This document shows positions 52,352 to 61,830 of a stretch of DNA of 64,000 bases, in pieces. The translations under genes were made by a program, and so were the position numbers. The notes under the pieces are model-generated. The model did no database searches. It was not told the origin of the DNA and was given only the letters and a program-made list of their open reading frames with translations. This DNA is from Vibrio natriegens NBRC 15636 = ATCC 14048 = DSM 759 (GTDB lineage Bacteria > Pseudomonadota > Gammaproteobacteria > Enterobacterales > Vibrionaceae). The DNA lies in assembly GCF_035621455.1 (NCBI RefSeq), contig NZ_CP141822.1, positions 1,612,001-1,676,000 on the forward strand, written 5' to 3'. Every line of letters begins with the position of its first letter. Position 1 is the first letter of the stretch.

Positions 52352-54992
52352 TCAGAACAGTTCTCAAACGTCATACGTGCCAGACATTAAGAGGAGTAAA
52401 GGCATATCTCCCCTATGGCTGCTGCCGATTTTGACAATGGTTTTAGCCGGCTGGCTGGTGGTGAAATCGATACACGATGCTGGTCAGCGCATTCAAATCT
52501 ACTTTTCCGATGCAGCAGGCTTAGTGGCTGGAAGAACCACCATCCGTTATCAAGGTATGGAAATCGGTATGGTTCGTGACATTAACCTGACCGAAGATTT
52601 GGGCAGCATCTACGTTGATGCCGACATCTACCCTGAAGCCATCAAACTGCTGAATGAGAACACCCGTTTTTGGCTTGTAAAACCAACCGCCAGCCTCAGT
52701 GGCATCTCCGGCTTGGACGCGCTCGTTTCTGGTAACTACATTTCTATTCAACCAGGCGACAGTGACGAGTTAGAAACCGTTTTTCATGCCCTCGACACTG
52801 TTCCCACGGACCTACGTGTGACTCAAGGTTTGAACATCAAACTGACTAGCCGGGATTTGGGTGGCGTCTCGATTGGGTCTCAAATCGTTTATAAGAAGAT
52901 CCCTATTGGCGCGGTATACAGCTATCAGTTGGATGATGATGCTAAATCCATCACCATTCAGGCAAACATTCAGGAACAATATCGTCATATCATTAACGAT
53001 CGCAGTCGTTTCTGGAACGTAAGTGGCATTGGAGCAAACATTGGCTTTGGTGGTGTCGACGTTCGCTTAGAGAGTATGAGTGCCCTTATTGGCGGCGCTA
53101 TCGCCGTGGATTCGCCTGATGACGGTGAACCTGTCGGTGAAAATACTCAGTTCCGTTTATATAAAGATTTGAAAACCGCGGGACGAGGCATTGCCGTTAA
53201 AATTGTACTACCCGATGACAATAAAGTGAGTGCTGAAGGTGCTCCTATCATGTATCGCGGACTCGAAATTGGTCAGGTGACGGACTTAAACCTTTCTGAA
53301 GGCCGTGAAGTCATCATCGCCTCGGCGGCTGTACAGCCTGCATTCAGTGACATGCTGACAACCGGAACTCGATTTGTTTTGGAAGAGGCGAAGGTTTCCC
53401 TTTCCGGCGTCGAAAATATCGCCAACCTGGTGCGCGGTAACTACCTAACGATTGTTCCCGGTGAAGGCGAACGCTCTCGTCAGTTCACCGCTATCCGTAA
53501 AAATGTATTCAATCAGCAACAAGAAAAATCGATAGCGATTAGGCTAACTTCTGATAATTCATTTGGCTTGGACAGTGGCGCAAATGTGCTCTACAAAGGC
53601 ATTGTAGTTGGCTCAATTATTAAAGTTGGGTTAGTCGAGGAAGGCCAGCAAGCGCAACATGAAGTCTATATGGATGTACTCATTGACCATGAGTACAAGC
53701 ACTTGCTCAAATCGAACAACCGATTCTACGTCACAGGCAGTGCTTCGGCTGAGCTGACCGAGTCTGGGCTAAGCGTTACCGTACCACCTGCCAAACAGCT
53801 ACTGACAGGCTCTATCAGTTTTGTCAGCGCAGGCGCAGCGAGTATTCAGAACGAATATCAACTGTTCCAAAGTGAATCGTTAGCAGAACTGGCGCAAAAC
53901 AACCGCCGCGGTTCTCAAGTTCTTACCCTATTTGCGCCTGAATTACCTTCGGTTTCAAAAGGCAGTCCTCTACTCTACCGCAATCTACCGGTGGGTAGCG
54001 TCTCGGATTTTCATTTGGTTGATGGCGGCGTGGTTATACAGGTGAGCATTGAAAATCGCTTTGCTCACCTTTTGACCTCTCAAACGGTTTTCTGGAACCG
54101 TTCAGGTATTGAGATTGATGCATCCCTAGCAGGCGTGAGTGTTAAAGCTCATCCTTTAAAATCGCTCATCCAAGGTGGCATCGCCTTTGATTCTGTTCCC
54201 GGCGTTGAAAACAAAATCGGTGACCGCTGGAAGCTCTATGAGGATCAAAAAACCGCACGCAAATTCGGTCGTGTTATATCTCTGACAACGGACGGCACTC
54301 AAGAAGTGGTGAAAGGCATGCCTATCACTTACCAAGGTGTGACTGTGGGTGAAGTGACCCTTGTAGTGCCAGACTTCAGACGCAATTTGGTCGAAGTAAC
54401 GGCGCGTATTTTACCTGAGTACGTATCTGACATTGCCGTCGAAGGTTCTCGCTTTTGGCTTACTGAGCCAGAAATTGGCCTTGGTGGGGTGAAAAACCTT
54501 GGCGCGTTGGTTTCGAAATCGATCAGTGTGAAACCAGGTAAAGGTAACGGTGCTTTTAGTTTCAAATTAGAGAAACAATTTGATCAAGTCCATGGTGTGA
54601 TGTTCACACTTCAAAGTGAACAACGCGGTTCAGTACAAGCTGGAACGCCAATTTTGTATCGTCAAATGGAAGTTGGTCAGGTGACCGATGTTCGCTTGGG
54701 CGAATTCGCCGATCGCATTGTCACAACAATCAAACTAAAACCGGAGTATGCCTACCTTGTGCGCCAGAACAGTGTGTTCTGGAACGTATCAGGCGTCGAT
54801 GTCTCGATAGGTCTTACTGGTGCCAATATCAAAGCGGGAACCATTGATAGTATTGTGCGTGGCGGAATCGCCTTTTCGACACCGGAACAATCGCAAATTC
54901 TGCCTGCTGCTAAAAATGGCCAAACCTTCTTCCTCTACCCTCAGGCAGAAGAGAGTTGGCTGCAATGGCGAACAGCAATTCCTAAGCCATAG
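52344..54992 (+). CDS. letB: LetB (YebT), seven-domain MCE lipid-transport protein
   Basis: Periplasm-spanning protein with a single N-terminal helix (about 23-43) and seven MCE domains in a row that form a hexameric tube for lipids. 882 residues, against 877 in E. coli. The MCE start pattern I-x-I-x-F-x-x-A-x-G-L/I-x-x-x-T-x-I-x-Y-x-G (first: IYFSDAAGLVAGRTTIRYQG) recurs about every 115-125 residues, for example ITLPDDN-, SVLYKGIVVG, SPLLYRNLPVG and TPILYRQMEVG. Followed by a strong terminator, then rsmF. Confidence 0.95.
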   Translation: MSDQNSSQTSYVPDIKRSKGISPLWLLPILTMVLAGWLVVKSIHDAGQRIQIYFSDAAGLVAGRTTIRYQGMEIGMVRDINLTEDLGSIYVDADIYPEAIKLLNENTRFWLVKPTASLSGISGLDALVSGNYISIQPGDSDELETVFHALDTVPTDLRVTQGLNIKLTSRDLGGVSIGSQIVYKKIPIGAVYSYQLDDDAKSITIQANIQEQYRHIINDRSRFWNVSGIGANIGFGGVDVRLESMSALIGGAIAVDSPDDGEPVGENTQFRLYKDLKTAGRGIAVKIVLPDDNKVSAEGAPIMYRGLEIGQVTDLNLSEGREVIIASAAVQPAFSDMLTTGTRFVLEEAKVSLSGVENIANLVRGNYLTIVPGEGERSRQFTAIRKNVFNQQQEKSIAIRLTSDNSFGLDSGANVLYKGIVVGSIIKVGLVEEGQQAQHEVYMDVLIDHEYKHLLKSNNRFYVTGSASAELTESGLSVTVPPAKQLLTGSISFVSAGAASIQNEYQLFQSESLAELAQNNRRGSQVLTLFAPELPSVSKGSPLLYRNLPVGSVSDFHLVDGGVVIQVSIENRFAHLLTSQTVFWNRSGIEIDASLAGVSVKAHPLKSLIQGGIAFDSVPGVENKIGDRWKLYEDQKTARKFGRVISLTTDGTQEVVKGMPITYQGVTVGEVTLVVPDFRRNLVEVTARILPEYVSDIAVEGSRFWLTEPEIGLGGVKNLGALVSKSISVKPGKGNGAFSFKLEKQFDQVHGVMFTLQSEQRGSVQAGTPILYRQMEVGQVTDVRLGEFADRIVTTIKLKPEYAYLVRQNSVFWNVSGVDVSIGLTGANIKAGTIDSIVRGGIAFSTPEQSQILPAAKNGQTFFLYPQAEESWLQWRTAIPKP

Positions 54993-55025
54993 CTAACATT
55001 CCTATGCTACAGTTTTAAGGCAATA

Positions 55026-55052
55026 AAAGAGCAGCACTGGCTGCTCTTTTTT
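55026..55052 (+). terminator. letAB terminator
   Basis: Hairpin AAGAGCAGC / GCTGCTCTT followed by TTTT. Confidence 0.9.
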
Positions 55053-55134
55053 AATCCCCCACGTTCGGTGGCTATTCGTTTCTGCGCGACTTTCGTATAT
55101 TATTTGCGGCAAATTCTGCAAACGAGATTCCACA

Positions 55135-56571
55135 TTGCATCCTAATGTATACATCCCAGACGCGTTTCTGGAAAAAATCCAAACCATCCTACCTACTGGC
55201 CTTAACATGGAAGACTTTGTTTCTTCCTGTCAAAAGCCATTACGTAAAAGTATTCGCGTCAACACACTAAAGATAAGTGTCGAAGCGTTTATCCAACGAG
55301 CAGAAGAAAAAGGCTGGAAACTTTCACCTGTACCTTGGTGCGAGAGTGGTTTTTGGATTGACGCAGATGAGTCACAAGTACCATTAGGAAATACTGCAGA
55401 GCACATGTCTGGATTATTCTACATTCAGGAAGCTAGCTCAATGATGCCCGTGTCTGCCCTATTCATGAACGACGAGGCTTATCATGCTGTTCTTGATACC
55501 GCAGCGGCTCCGGGATCAAAAACGACACAGATCGCAGCGCTAATGAACAATGAAGGCGTCCTCGTTGCGAATGAGTACGCTGCAAGCCGTGTAAAAGTTC
55601 TGCATGCAAACATTGAACGTTGCGGTGTCCGTAACGCCGCGCTCAGTAACTTTGATGGCCGAGTATTCGGAGGCTGGCTACCAGAACAATTCGATGCGGT
55701 TTTACTGGATGCACCGTGCTCTGGCGAAGGTACTCTTCGAAAAGACGAAGACGCAATGAAAAACTGGTCACAAGAATCGGTTTTAGACATTGCGGATACA
55801 CAGAAAGATCTCATTGAAAGTGCCTTTCACTCATTGAAACCCGGCGGTGTCCTGGTTTATTCCACCTGCACTTTAAGCACAGAAGAAAACCAGCAAGTCT
55901 GTCATCATTTAAAAAACACTTTTGGTGACGCTGTAGAGTTTGAAAGTCTGGAAAATTTGTTTGAAGATGCCAAAGCCGCTCTTACCGAAGATGGCTTTTT
56001 ACATATCTTCCCTCAGGTTTACGACTGTGAAGGTTTTTTTGTCGCCCGCATTCGTAAGCACGCTTCGGTGGAAGCGCCAAAGGTGAAAAAGCGCATGGGT
56101 AAATTCCCATTTAGCAAAGCATCGAAAAAAGAGTCTGCTGAGATTGCTAATCAGCTTCACAAAGCATTGGACGTTGAGCTTCCAGATGACGGTGCGGTTT
56201 GGCTACGCGAAAAGGACGTTTGGTTATTCCCTAATGCACTTGAGCCAATGATTGGTGAGCTGCGTTTCTCGCGGATGGGGATAAAAATCGCTGAAGCACA
56301 CAAAAATGGTTACCGTTGGCAGCATCAGGTTGCGACCGCTCTGGCCACAGGTAAAGAAACCAATGCTATCGAGCTGACAATAGATGAAGCTCGCGAGTGG
56401 TATATGGGACGTGACGTTCGCCCACAAACTGTTCCTGAGGGTGCAAAGACTGGCAAAGGCGAAGTGTTTGTCAAATATCAAGGAGCCATCATTGGCTTAG
56501 GAAAATGGGTCAGCAATCGTATTAAAAACGGCCTACCCAGAGAATTAGTACGAGATAAAAACTTATTTTAA
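55135..56571 (+). CDS. rsmF: RsmF, 16S rRNA m5C1407 methyltransferase
   Basis: Methylates C1407 of 16S rRNA with S-adenosylmethionine. 478 residues starting with TTG at 55135 (reading [15 protein letters not shown]), which matches the family start; no ATG nearby fits. The SAM-binding motif is in [18 protein letters not shown], the catalytic cysteines are in [13 protein letters not shown] and [12 protein letters not shown]-terminal PUA-like domain. The order letAB-rsmF equals E. coli yebST-yebU. Confidence 0.94.
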   Translation: MHPNVYIPDAFLEKIQTILPTGLNMEDFVSSCQKPLRKSIRVNTLKISVEAFIQRAEEKGWKLSPVPWCESGFWIDADESQVPLGNTAEHMSGLFYIQEASSMMPVSALFMNDEAYHAVLDTAAAPGSKTTQIAALMNNEGVLVANEYAASRVKVLHANIERCGVRNAALSNFDGRVFGGWLPEQFDAVLLDAPCSGEGTLRKDEDAMKNWSQESVLDIADTQKDLIESAFHSLKPGGVLVYSTCTLSTEENQQVCHHLKNTFGDAVEFESLENLFEDAKAALTEDGFLHIFPQVYDCEGFFVARIRKHASVEAPKVKKRMGKFPFSKASKKESAEIANQLHKALDVELPDDGAVWLREKDVWLFPNALEPMIGELRFSRMGIKIAEAHKNGYRWQHQVATALATGKETNAIELTIDEAREWYMGRDVRPQTVPEGAKTGKGEVFVKYQGAIIGLGKWVSNRIKNGLPRELVRDKNLF

Positions 56572-56610
56572 TATTTTTTATCTCGTCACAACTAAACGAA
56601 AAATAAAAGA

Positions 56611-56640
56611 AAAGCCATCGTAAACACGATGGCTTTTTTT
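56611..56640 (+). terminator. rsmF terminator
   Basis: Hairpin AAGCCATCGT / ACGATGGCTT followed by T7. Confidence 0.92.
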
Positions 56641-56787
56641 ATTAAGAGTATTAATGCACTGCCACGCTCTAGCGTTCCGAGTGGCCTGTACTAAACTAAA
56701 TATATTAACTCAGAGCATTATTACTGCATCTTATATAGCTGCACAAACAAACACTCAAAAATAAGCGATTAAAAAGGTTTTAGCGTA

Positions 56788-56847
56788 GGCTCCTCGGAGC
56801 CATTTCCCCTAGGCCCAAAAAATGGAAGCGTTTGGGCCGCTTTTTTT
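56788..56847 (+). ncRNA. Putative small RNA 3' end or orphan terminator
   Basis: A tight hairpin GGCTCC-TC-GGAGCC (56788-56801) followed by GGCCCAAA / TTTGGGCC (56812-56838), then GC and T7. rsmF already has a terminator 150 bases earlier, so this second, rightward terminator suggests a separate short transcript; the gene on the other side runs leftward and would read it without a U run. No promoter was firmly identified. Confidence 0.4.
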
Positions 56848-56890
56848 CTCTCATTTCGAAAAGTTATATTTTAAGTACCTTGCCGTCTCG

Positions 56891-57724
56891 CTATGCCAAG
56901 CGAATACCGTCTTTTTCGATAACGATTTTACCTTGCTTGTACAGACCACCAATGGTTTTTTTGTACGTGCCTTTACTGGTGCGAAATGCTTCAAAAATCG
57001 CTTCTGGAGAAGATTTATCATTAAGAGGGAGAAAACCGCCCTTCTTCTCTAACTGCTCAATGATCTTGCAAGAAAGGTCATCCATCTTAGCGACACCGAC
57101 TTTTTGTAACGCCAGATCAATTTTGCCGTCTTCTCGGATTTGCTTAATAAAACCTTTCAGCTTTTTGCCAATATACAGTTTGCCGAAAACATCTGAAGGG
57201 AAAATCATACCCCAGTGTTTACCGTTTACGATCGCTTTGTAACCAAGCTGACTGCGTTCAGCAATGATCAAATCGACTTGCTCGTTTATTTCGTAGTTAG
57301 CGGGTGTTTTATCCAACCACTTATTGAACTTCGTCGTACCAACAATTCGACCCGACGCTTTATCGGTGTACACGTAAACTAAGATCGTTTGACCAGCAGA
57401 AAAACGCGTGCGCTGCTCGCTAAATGGAATGAGCAAATCTTTATCTTTGATACCCCAATTAACAAAAGCACCTGTCTTGTTGACACCTTCGATCTTCATC
57501 AGGCCCCATTCGCCCACTTGAGCGACTGGTGTTTCAATGGTCGCAGCCAGTTGGCTTTCTGAATCAAAGTATAAAAATACGTCGATTTTATCACCAATTT
57601 CTGTGCCCTCTGGGACATGTTTGTTTGGCAGCAAAACAGAACCGTAATCATCACCATCCAGAAATACGCCAAAATCCGCCTTTTTAATGACTTCTAGGCT
57701 GTTAATTTGACCAATTTTAATCAT
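56891..57724 (-). CDS. CvfB-family S1-like RNA-binding protein
   Basis: A 277-residue cytoplasmic protein made of S1-type OB folds and a C-terminal winged-helix: first block LEVIKKADFGVFLDGDDYGSVLLP, second VNKTGAFVNWGIKDKDLLIPF, third FIKQIREDGKIDLALQKVG, then a helical end LEKKGGFLPLNDKSSPEAIFEAF. This is the layout of CvfB/YitL proteins, RNA-binding regulators in Firmicutes; the role in Vibrio is unknown. Single gene. Confidence 0.9.
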   Translation of the reverse strand: MIKIGQINSLEVIKKADFGVFLDGDDYGSVLLPNKHVPEGTEIGDKIDVFLYFDSESQLAATIETPVAQVGEWGLMKIEGVNKTGAFVNWGIKDKDLLIPFSEQRTRFSAGQTILVYVYTDKASGRIVGTTKFNKWLDKTPANYEINEQVDLIIAERSQLGYKAIVNGKHWGMIFPSDVFGKLYIGKKLKGFIKQIREDGKIDLALQKVGVAKMDDLSCKIIEQLEKKGGFLPLNDKSSPEAIFEAFRTSKGTYKKTIGGLYKQGKIVIEKDGIRLA

Positions 57725-57908
57725 TGATTTTGTCTCTTTTTAAATTTACGTGGAATTATACCTAAACTAACAAGAAAATCAGAGAGAAAAGCATATCGCT
57801 CTGTTATGCTGTTATTGTCTACCCCAATCATTCTCTTAGCAATCTGGTACTTATATGAACCGCACAATTTTCGGGGTAAGAATGCTTTAGCAAAGTCAGG
57901 AGCTTTTT

Positions 57909-59261
57909 TTGGTCACCGTTGATAAACAAGATTCAATCACATTAAAAATCAGCCATGAGCTAGCAAAAAGTAAAAGTGTCGACCTTGATATTTACTTCTT
58001 TGTCCCTGGTGAGCTTGGCTTAAGTGCCGACATCATCAGTGAATCAGAATTCTATTACACCTCTATCACACAACAGCGCTCCTACTACAGTACGGAGATT
58101 CTACTTCCTTTGGTTCACAGCCGACTGGCTAAGCGAGGACGCCTCTCGAATCAACAGTACCGTGTCAGTTTGAGTTTGTTCGCTTATCAATACGTCATCG
58201 CCTTAGACAAAGCCGTTGCCAGTTTGAATAAGCTAGAAAGTAACTCCGTCACGGAAGATGAAGTTGATGAAGTTATCGAATTGGCTATCGCGATTTTAAA
58301 ACGCCTTCGTCGTGGTATTCCTTTTGAGGAGAACCTCAAACGTTATTACGTTAACATCGACAACTATTTGTCGTGGTACACAGAGCAAAAATTCTTGTCA
58401 CTCGTCGCTCATTTGCCGCGAGAAGGCGATTACAGCACGATCAAGAAGCGTTTGATTACCCTGTGTGAAAAAGAGCAAGCACATCGTAAGTTAAATAAAT
58501 ATAACTCACCCAAAGTCACCGATGAAGTGACGCGACTCTCCAATAAAATGCGCCTGTTGAGACGTCTTATCGAGCACCCAGTTGTCCTGCGTGAACAAAC
58601 GGTTTCAATGGGGAAAAACGTTAAACGTGCGATAAAAGGTATCGCAACCGGTTTGGTGATGGTTGTCGTAACATCAACTGTGATCCTCGCGCGTGATTAT
58701 TTGGGCGAAATTTCGGCATCCTTCATTATCGCCATGTCCTTCATCTATGCCCTACGCGAAATTTTTAAAGATGATCTTCGCGATGCCATGTGGCGCTGGA
58801 TACGTAAAGGAAAGCCCAAATGGCGTAAGAAGTACATTGACCCGACCACTAAGAAAGTCGTTGGGAAAAAGTTAGAGTGGCTCGACTATAGAACGCTTTC
58901 TAGCTTGCCGGACAAGATTCAACAGATCCGTAAAAAACGCGTCGTTCAGCGAGAAGAGCAGATTCTTCACTATCAGGAAAAGACGGAAATGGCGACATCG
59001 ATGTTTTTAAGTGGCTATGAGCAAACGCGACAAACCCTAAACATTAGCTTAAGACCCATTATTCGATTAATGGACAAAGGGTCAAACCGCGTGTACCACC
59101 TAAATGAAGGTCAAGTCACCAAAGAATCGGTTGAGAAACGTCACCTCATCAATGTGATCGTCAAAGAAGACAACCACACTGATGAACCCGTGTACTACCG
59201 TTGGAAAGTGGTATTGAACCGGTCAAAGATAGTATCGATTGAGAAAATCGAATTGAGCTAA
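57909..59261 (+). CDS. Unknown membrane-associated protein
   Basis: A 450-residue protein with no family that I can name. It starts with TTG at 57909, with AGGAG seven bases upstream. The N-terminal half is soluble and partly helical (SYYSTEILLPLVHSRLAKRGRLS at about 60-82); two adjacent membrane helices lie at about 245-285 (GIATGLVMVVVTSTVILARD and ASFIIAMSFIYALREIF); then a very basic segment (RKGKPKWRKKY) and a C-terminal beta-rich domain that ends VVLNRSKIVSIEKIELS. So it is probably an inner-membrane protein with both large domains in the cytoplasm. Confidence 0.82.
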   Translation: MVTVDKQDSITLKISHELAKSKSVDLDIYFFVPGELGLSADIISESEFYYTSITQQRSYYSTEILLPLVHSRLAKRGRLSNQQYRVSLSLFAYQYVIALDKAVASLNKLESNSVTEDEVDEVIELAIAILKRLRRGIPFEENLKRYYVNIDNYLSWYTEQKFLSLVAHLPREGDYSTIKKRLITLCEKEQAHRKLNKYNSPKVTDEVTRLSNKMRLLRRLIEHPVVLREQTVSMGKNVKRAIKGIATGLVMVVVTSTVILARDYLGEISASFIIAMSFIYALREIFKDDLRDAMWRWIRKGKPKWRKKYIDPTTKKVVGKKLEWLDYRTLSSLPDKIQQIRKKRVVQREEQILHYQEKTEMATSMFLSGYEQTRQTLNISLRPIIRLMDKGSNRVYHLNEGQVTKESVEKRHLINVIVKEDNHTDEPVYYRWKVVLNRSKIVSIEKIELS

Positions 59262-59277
59262 CGAAAATAGTTAACGA

Positions 59278-59775
59278 TTAAGCAGCCTTCTTTTTTTGTT
59301 GTGCTGCTTTTTTAATGGAAAGCGTCAGGTAAAACTCTGCCATTGGCTCATCGCCATGAAGAGACGGACAAAGTGCCGTAATTTTTACATCACGATTGAT
59401 ACGCTCACCCGTCTCCAGCGTGTAGTCCAGCATTTCGTCGATTAAAGGACCATCATCACAGATAAAATGAACATCAGCTTCTGGTCGTTTTAAAAACTCC
59501 GCCTTCACGCCTTTAAAAGCCAAAGAAATCGGCTCACCTTTCTCCTGAGCTTTACTCATCGCCAAAAAAGCCCCCGCCACATCAGCGCCAACCGCTAACG
59601 CACCGAAATACATGCTGTTAAGGTGGTTTTTGGTTCTTTTGCGCAGAGGAATTTTTACTTCAACATGCTTATCGTCGATATCTATGATTTTTGGACGACA
59701 AAGCCAGATTAATGGAACTTTAGTGAAACCGAATACTTTCAAGTAAAGGTTTGCGCGACGTACTGCAGATAACAT
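59278..59775 (-). CDS. Hotdog-fold thioesterase-like protein (DUF4442)
   Basis: A 165-residue cytoplasmic protein of the hotdog superfamily. The core VKIPLRKRTKNHLNSMYFGALAVGADVAG (about 40-68) is the central helix region with the H-N-S/G-M-Y-F-G pattern typical of DUF4442 and PaaI-like acyl-CoA thioesterases. Substrate unknown. Ends with a Lys/Gln/Ala-rich tail. It converges with the unknown gene at 57909, leaving 16 bases between stops. Confidence 0.85.
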   Translation of the reverse strand: MLSAVRRANLYLKVFGFTKVPLIWLCRPKIIDIDDKHVEVKIPLRKRTKNHLNSMYFGALAVGADVAGAFLAMSKAQEKGEPISLAFKGVKAEFLKRPEADVHFICDDGPLIDEMLDYTLETGERINRDVKITALCPSLHGDEPMAEFYLTLSIKKAAQQKKKAA

Positions 59776-59892
59776 TTTGGTCTCCTTACCAACCTAACAC
59801 AGTCAGTTAATCAAACGCTCGTTTTAATGTCAAAAAGTTGTTAACAAAACTTGATCTACCTACTAAATTATTCGTCATAAACACATTAAAAA

Positions 59893-59905
59893 GTGACAGC
59901 GTCAC
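59893..59905. promoter_or_regulatory. matS site 3
   Basis: GTGAC-AGC-GTCAC, a perfect matS match, about 34 kb from matP and about 41.5 kb from dif. Confidence 0.9.
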
Positions 59906-60033
59906 CCAGACAGACTATCGTTTCTACACAGGCTAATTTCACCTGACTTTATCGATAATTAAAGTATTGAGAGCGCTTGCTGTTTTTGCCACTGTGTTCA
60001 ACACCGCCGTAGCTGGTGGTGAATCGTTACGTA

Positions 60034-60082
60034 ACTATCTCGTGATAGTATGCTTTCAGGTTGTTATAAAAGAGTAACAACC
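60034..60082 (+). promoter_or_regulatory. Two inverted repeats in the aroH-like leader
   Basis: ACTATC-TCGT-GATAGT (60034-60049) and GGTTGTTA-TAAAAGAG-TAACAACC (60059-60082) lie about 115-165 bases before the gene. They could be operators or leader hairpins; the first does not have the spacing of the E. coli TrpR operator. Confidence 0.5.
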
Positions 60083-60197
60083 TTATAAGCGTTTCACGCT
60101 ATTTGGGATTTAGAGGCGAAGAATCCCGTGAAACAGTTTATTCCTGCCAGTAATTCCGTTATCTTTACCCCTTCGCAACAGAGAATAAAGCTATAAG

Positions 60198-61250
60198 ATG
60201 CCTATAAAAACAGATGAATTGAGAACCCAACCTTTGGGTCCAATGCCTACCCCAGCGGAGCTAGGTAGTGAATATCCTATTACGGATGACGTTGCAGACC
60301 GTATTGCTCAATCTCGACGTCAGATTGAAAAAATCTTAACGGGTGAAGATAAGCGTCTTCTTGCGATCGTTGGCCCTTGCTCTGTCCACGACACAGAAGC
60401 CGCGATCGACTACGCTACGCGTCTGAGCGCAATCCAGGATAAGTACAAAGACGAGCTATTTATTGTCATGCGTACTTACTTTGAAAAACCGCGTACAGTT
60501 GTGGGTTGGAAAGGCTTAATTACCGATCCAAACCTTGACGGTTCTTATGCGTTAGAAGCTGGCCTTCATAAAGCGCGTAAACTGCTACTGGATATCAACA
60601 AGCTTGGTCTTGCCACCGCTACTGAGTTTCTTGATATGATTACCGGTCAATACATTGCGGATCTGATCACTTGGGGCGCTATCGGCGCACGTACCACTGA
60701 GTCTCAAATTCACCGAGAAATGGCATCTGCACTCTCATGCCCGGTAGGCTTTAAAAATGGTACCAACGGTAATGTAAAAATCGCGATTGATGCGATTCGT
60801 GCTTCTAAAGCGTCACACTACTTCTACTCTCCAGATAAACACGGTCGTATGACGGTTTATCGCACAAGTGGTAACCCATTCGGTCATATTATTTTACGTG
60901 GCGGCGAAAAAGGTCCAAACTTTGACGAAGCTTCAGTTAAACAAGCTTGTGACGCACTGGCCGAGTTTGACTTACCGCAACGCCTAATCGTCGATTTCAG
61001 CCATGCTAACTGCCAAAAGCAACACAGAAAGCAGCTTGATGTCGCGAAAGATATCTGCCAACAGATTAAGTCTGGCAGCACACGCGTTGCAGGTATTATG
61101 GCAGAGAGCTTCATCATTGAAGGCAATCAGCCAATGACTGACATTAACAACCTGACATACGGTCAATCAATTACCGACCCTTGCCTGAGTTGGGAAGATA
61201 CAGTGACAATGCTAGATATGCTGGCTGACGCTGTAAAATCCACTAAGTAA
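60198..61250 (+). CDS. aroH: DAHP synthase, Trp-sensitive (AroH) type
   Basis: First enzyme of aromatic amino-acid synthesis: joins phosphoenolpyruvate and erythrose 4-phosphate to make DAHP. 350 residues. The opening KTDELRTQPLGPMPTPAELG and the runs YFEKPRTVVGWKGLI, GAIGARTTESQIHREMASALSC and AGIMAESF are closer to E. coli AroH (Trp-sensitive) than to AroG or AroF. The metal ligands are in GPCSVHD (Cys), SHANCQKQHRKQ (His), AGIMAESF (Glu) and SITDPCLSWEDT (Asp). Confidence 0.93.
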   Translation: MPIKTDELRTQPLGPMPTPAELGSEYPITDDVADRIAQSRRQIEKILTGEDKRLLAIVGPCSVHDTEAAIDYATRLSAIQDKYKDELFIVMRTYFEKPRTVVGWKGLITDPNLDGSYALEAGLHKARKLLLDINKLGLATATEFLDMITGQYIADLITWGAIGARTTESQIHREMASALSCPVGFKNGTNGNVKIAIDAIRASKASHYFYSPDKHGRMTVYRTSGNPFGHIILRGGEKGPNFDEASVKQACDALAEFDLPQRLIVDFSHANCQKQHRKQLDVAKDICQQIKSGSTRVAGIMAESFIIEGNQPMTDINNLTYGQSITDPCLSWEDTVTMLDMLADAVKSTK

Positions 61251-61278
61251 TTAATAACAAGATAATCAAGGAATCTTC

Positions 61279-61761
61279 ATGCCATCGTTTGATATTATTT
61301 CAGAAATCGATACGGTTGAACTACGTAACGCCGTTGATAACGCTAACCGTGAACTATCTACTCGTTTCGATTTCCGCAATGTTAATGCGAGCTTTGAGCT
61401 AGTAGAAGAAAATGTAAAAATGTCTGCTGAAGGCGAATTTCAGCTGAAACAAATGCGCGACATTTTACGTGGTCACCTAGCAAAACGTAATGTCGATGCA
61501 AATGCTATGGACTCTCAAACACCAGAAGTGACTGGCAAAAACTGGCATCAGAACATCGTATTCCGCCAGGGTATTGATACGCCGACGGCTAAAAAGGTGG
61601 TTAAGCTAATTAAAGATGCGAAGCTGAAAGTACAAGCTTCAATCCAAGGTGATAAAGTGCGCGTCACGGGTAAAAAGCGTGATGACCTACAAGCGACCAT
61701 GGCAGCTATTCGTGAAGCAGAACTAGGACTACCTTTCCAGTTCAATAACTTCCGCGATTAA
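61279..61761 (+). CDS. yajQ: YajQ-family nucleotide-binding protein
   Basis: A 160-residue cytoplasmic protein with two ferredoxin-like domains; opening [22 protein letters not shown] and the [20 protein letters not shown] and [23 protein letters not shown] blocks are diagnostic. Family members bind nucleotides, and one binds cyclic di-GMP in Xanthomonas. It lies 28 bases after aroH and probably shares its transcript, ending in the strong hairpin at 61780. Confidence 0.95.
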   Translation: MPSFDIISEIDTVELRNAVDNANRELSTRFDFRNVNASFELVEENVKMSAEGEFQLKQMRDILRGHLAKRNVDANAMDSQTPEVTGKNWHQNIVFRQGIDTPTAKKVVKLIKDAKLKVQASIQGDKVRVTGKKRDDLQATMAAIREAELGLPFQFNNFRD

Positions 61762-61779
61762 TCATTAGCGCAATAAACG

Positions 61780-61811
61780 AAAAACGCCGACGAATCATCG
61801 TCGGCGTTTTT
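61780..61811. terminator. Bidirectional terminator between yajQ and the siroheme synthase gene
   Basis: Perfect 12-base arms AAAACGCCGACG / CGTCGGCGTTTT with a 6-base loop. Confidence 0.93.
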
Positions 61812-61830
61812 GTATATTCTAGGTCGAGTT

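Larger units (their letters stand above)
56572..56890. other. Intergenic region after rsmF with several hairpins; possible small RNA
   Basis: Holds the rsmF terminator, a hairpin GCCAC / GTGGC at 56661-56685 and then a two-hairpin unit at 56788-56847. No protein frame is believed. Confidence 0.5.
59776..60197. other. Regulatory region before the DAHP synthase gene
   Basis: Contains matS 3 (59893-59905), a palindrome ACTATC-4-GATAGT (60034-60049) and an inverted repeat GGTTGTTA-8-TAACAACC (60059-60082) in what is probably the promoter or leader of the aroH-like gene. No coding frame is believed. Confidence 0.6.
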
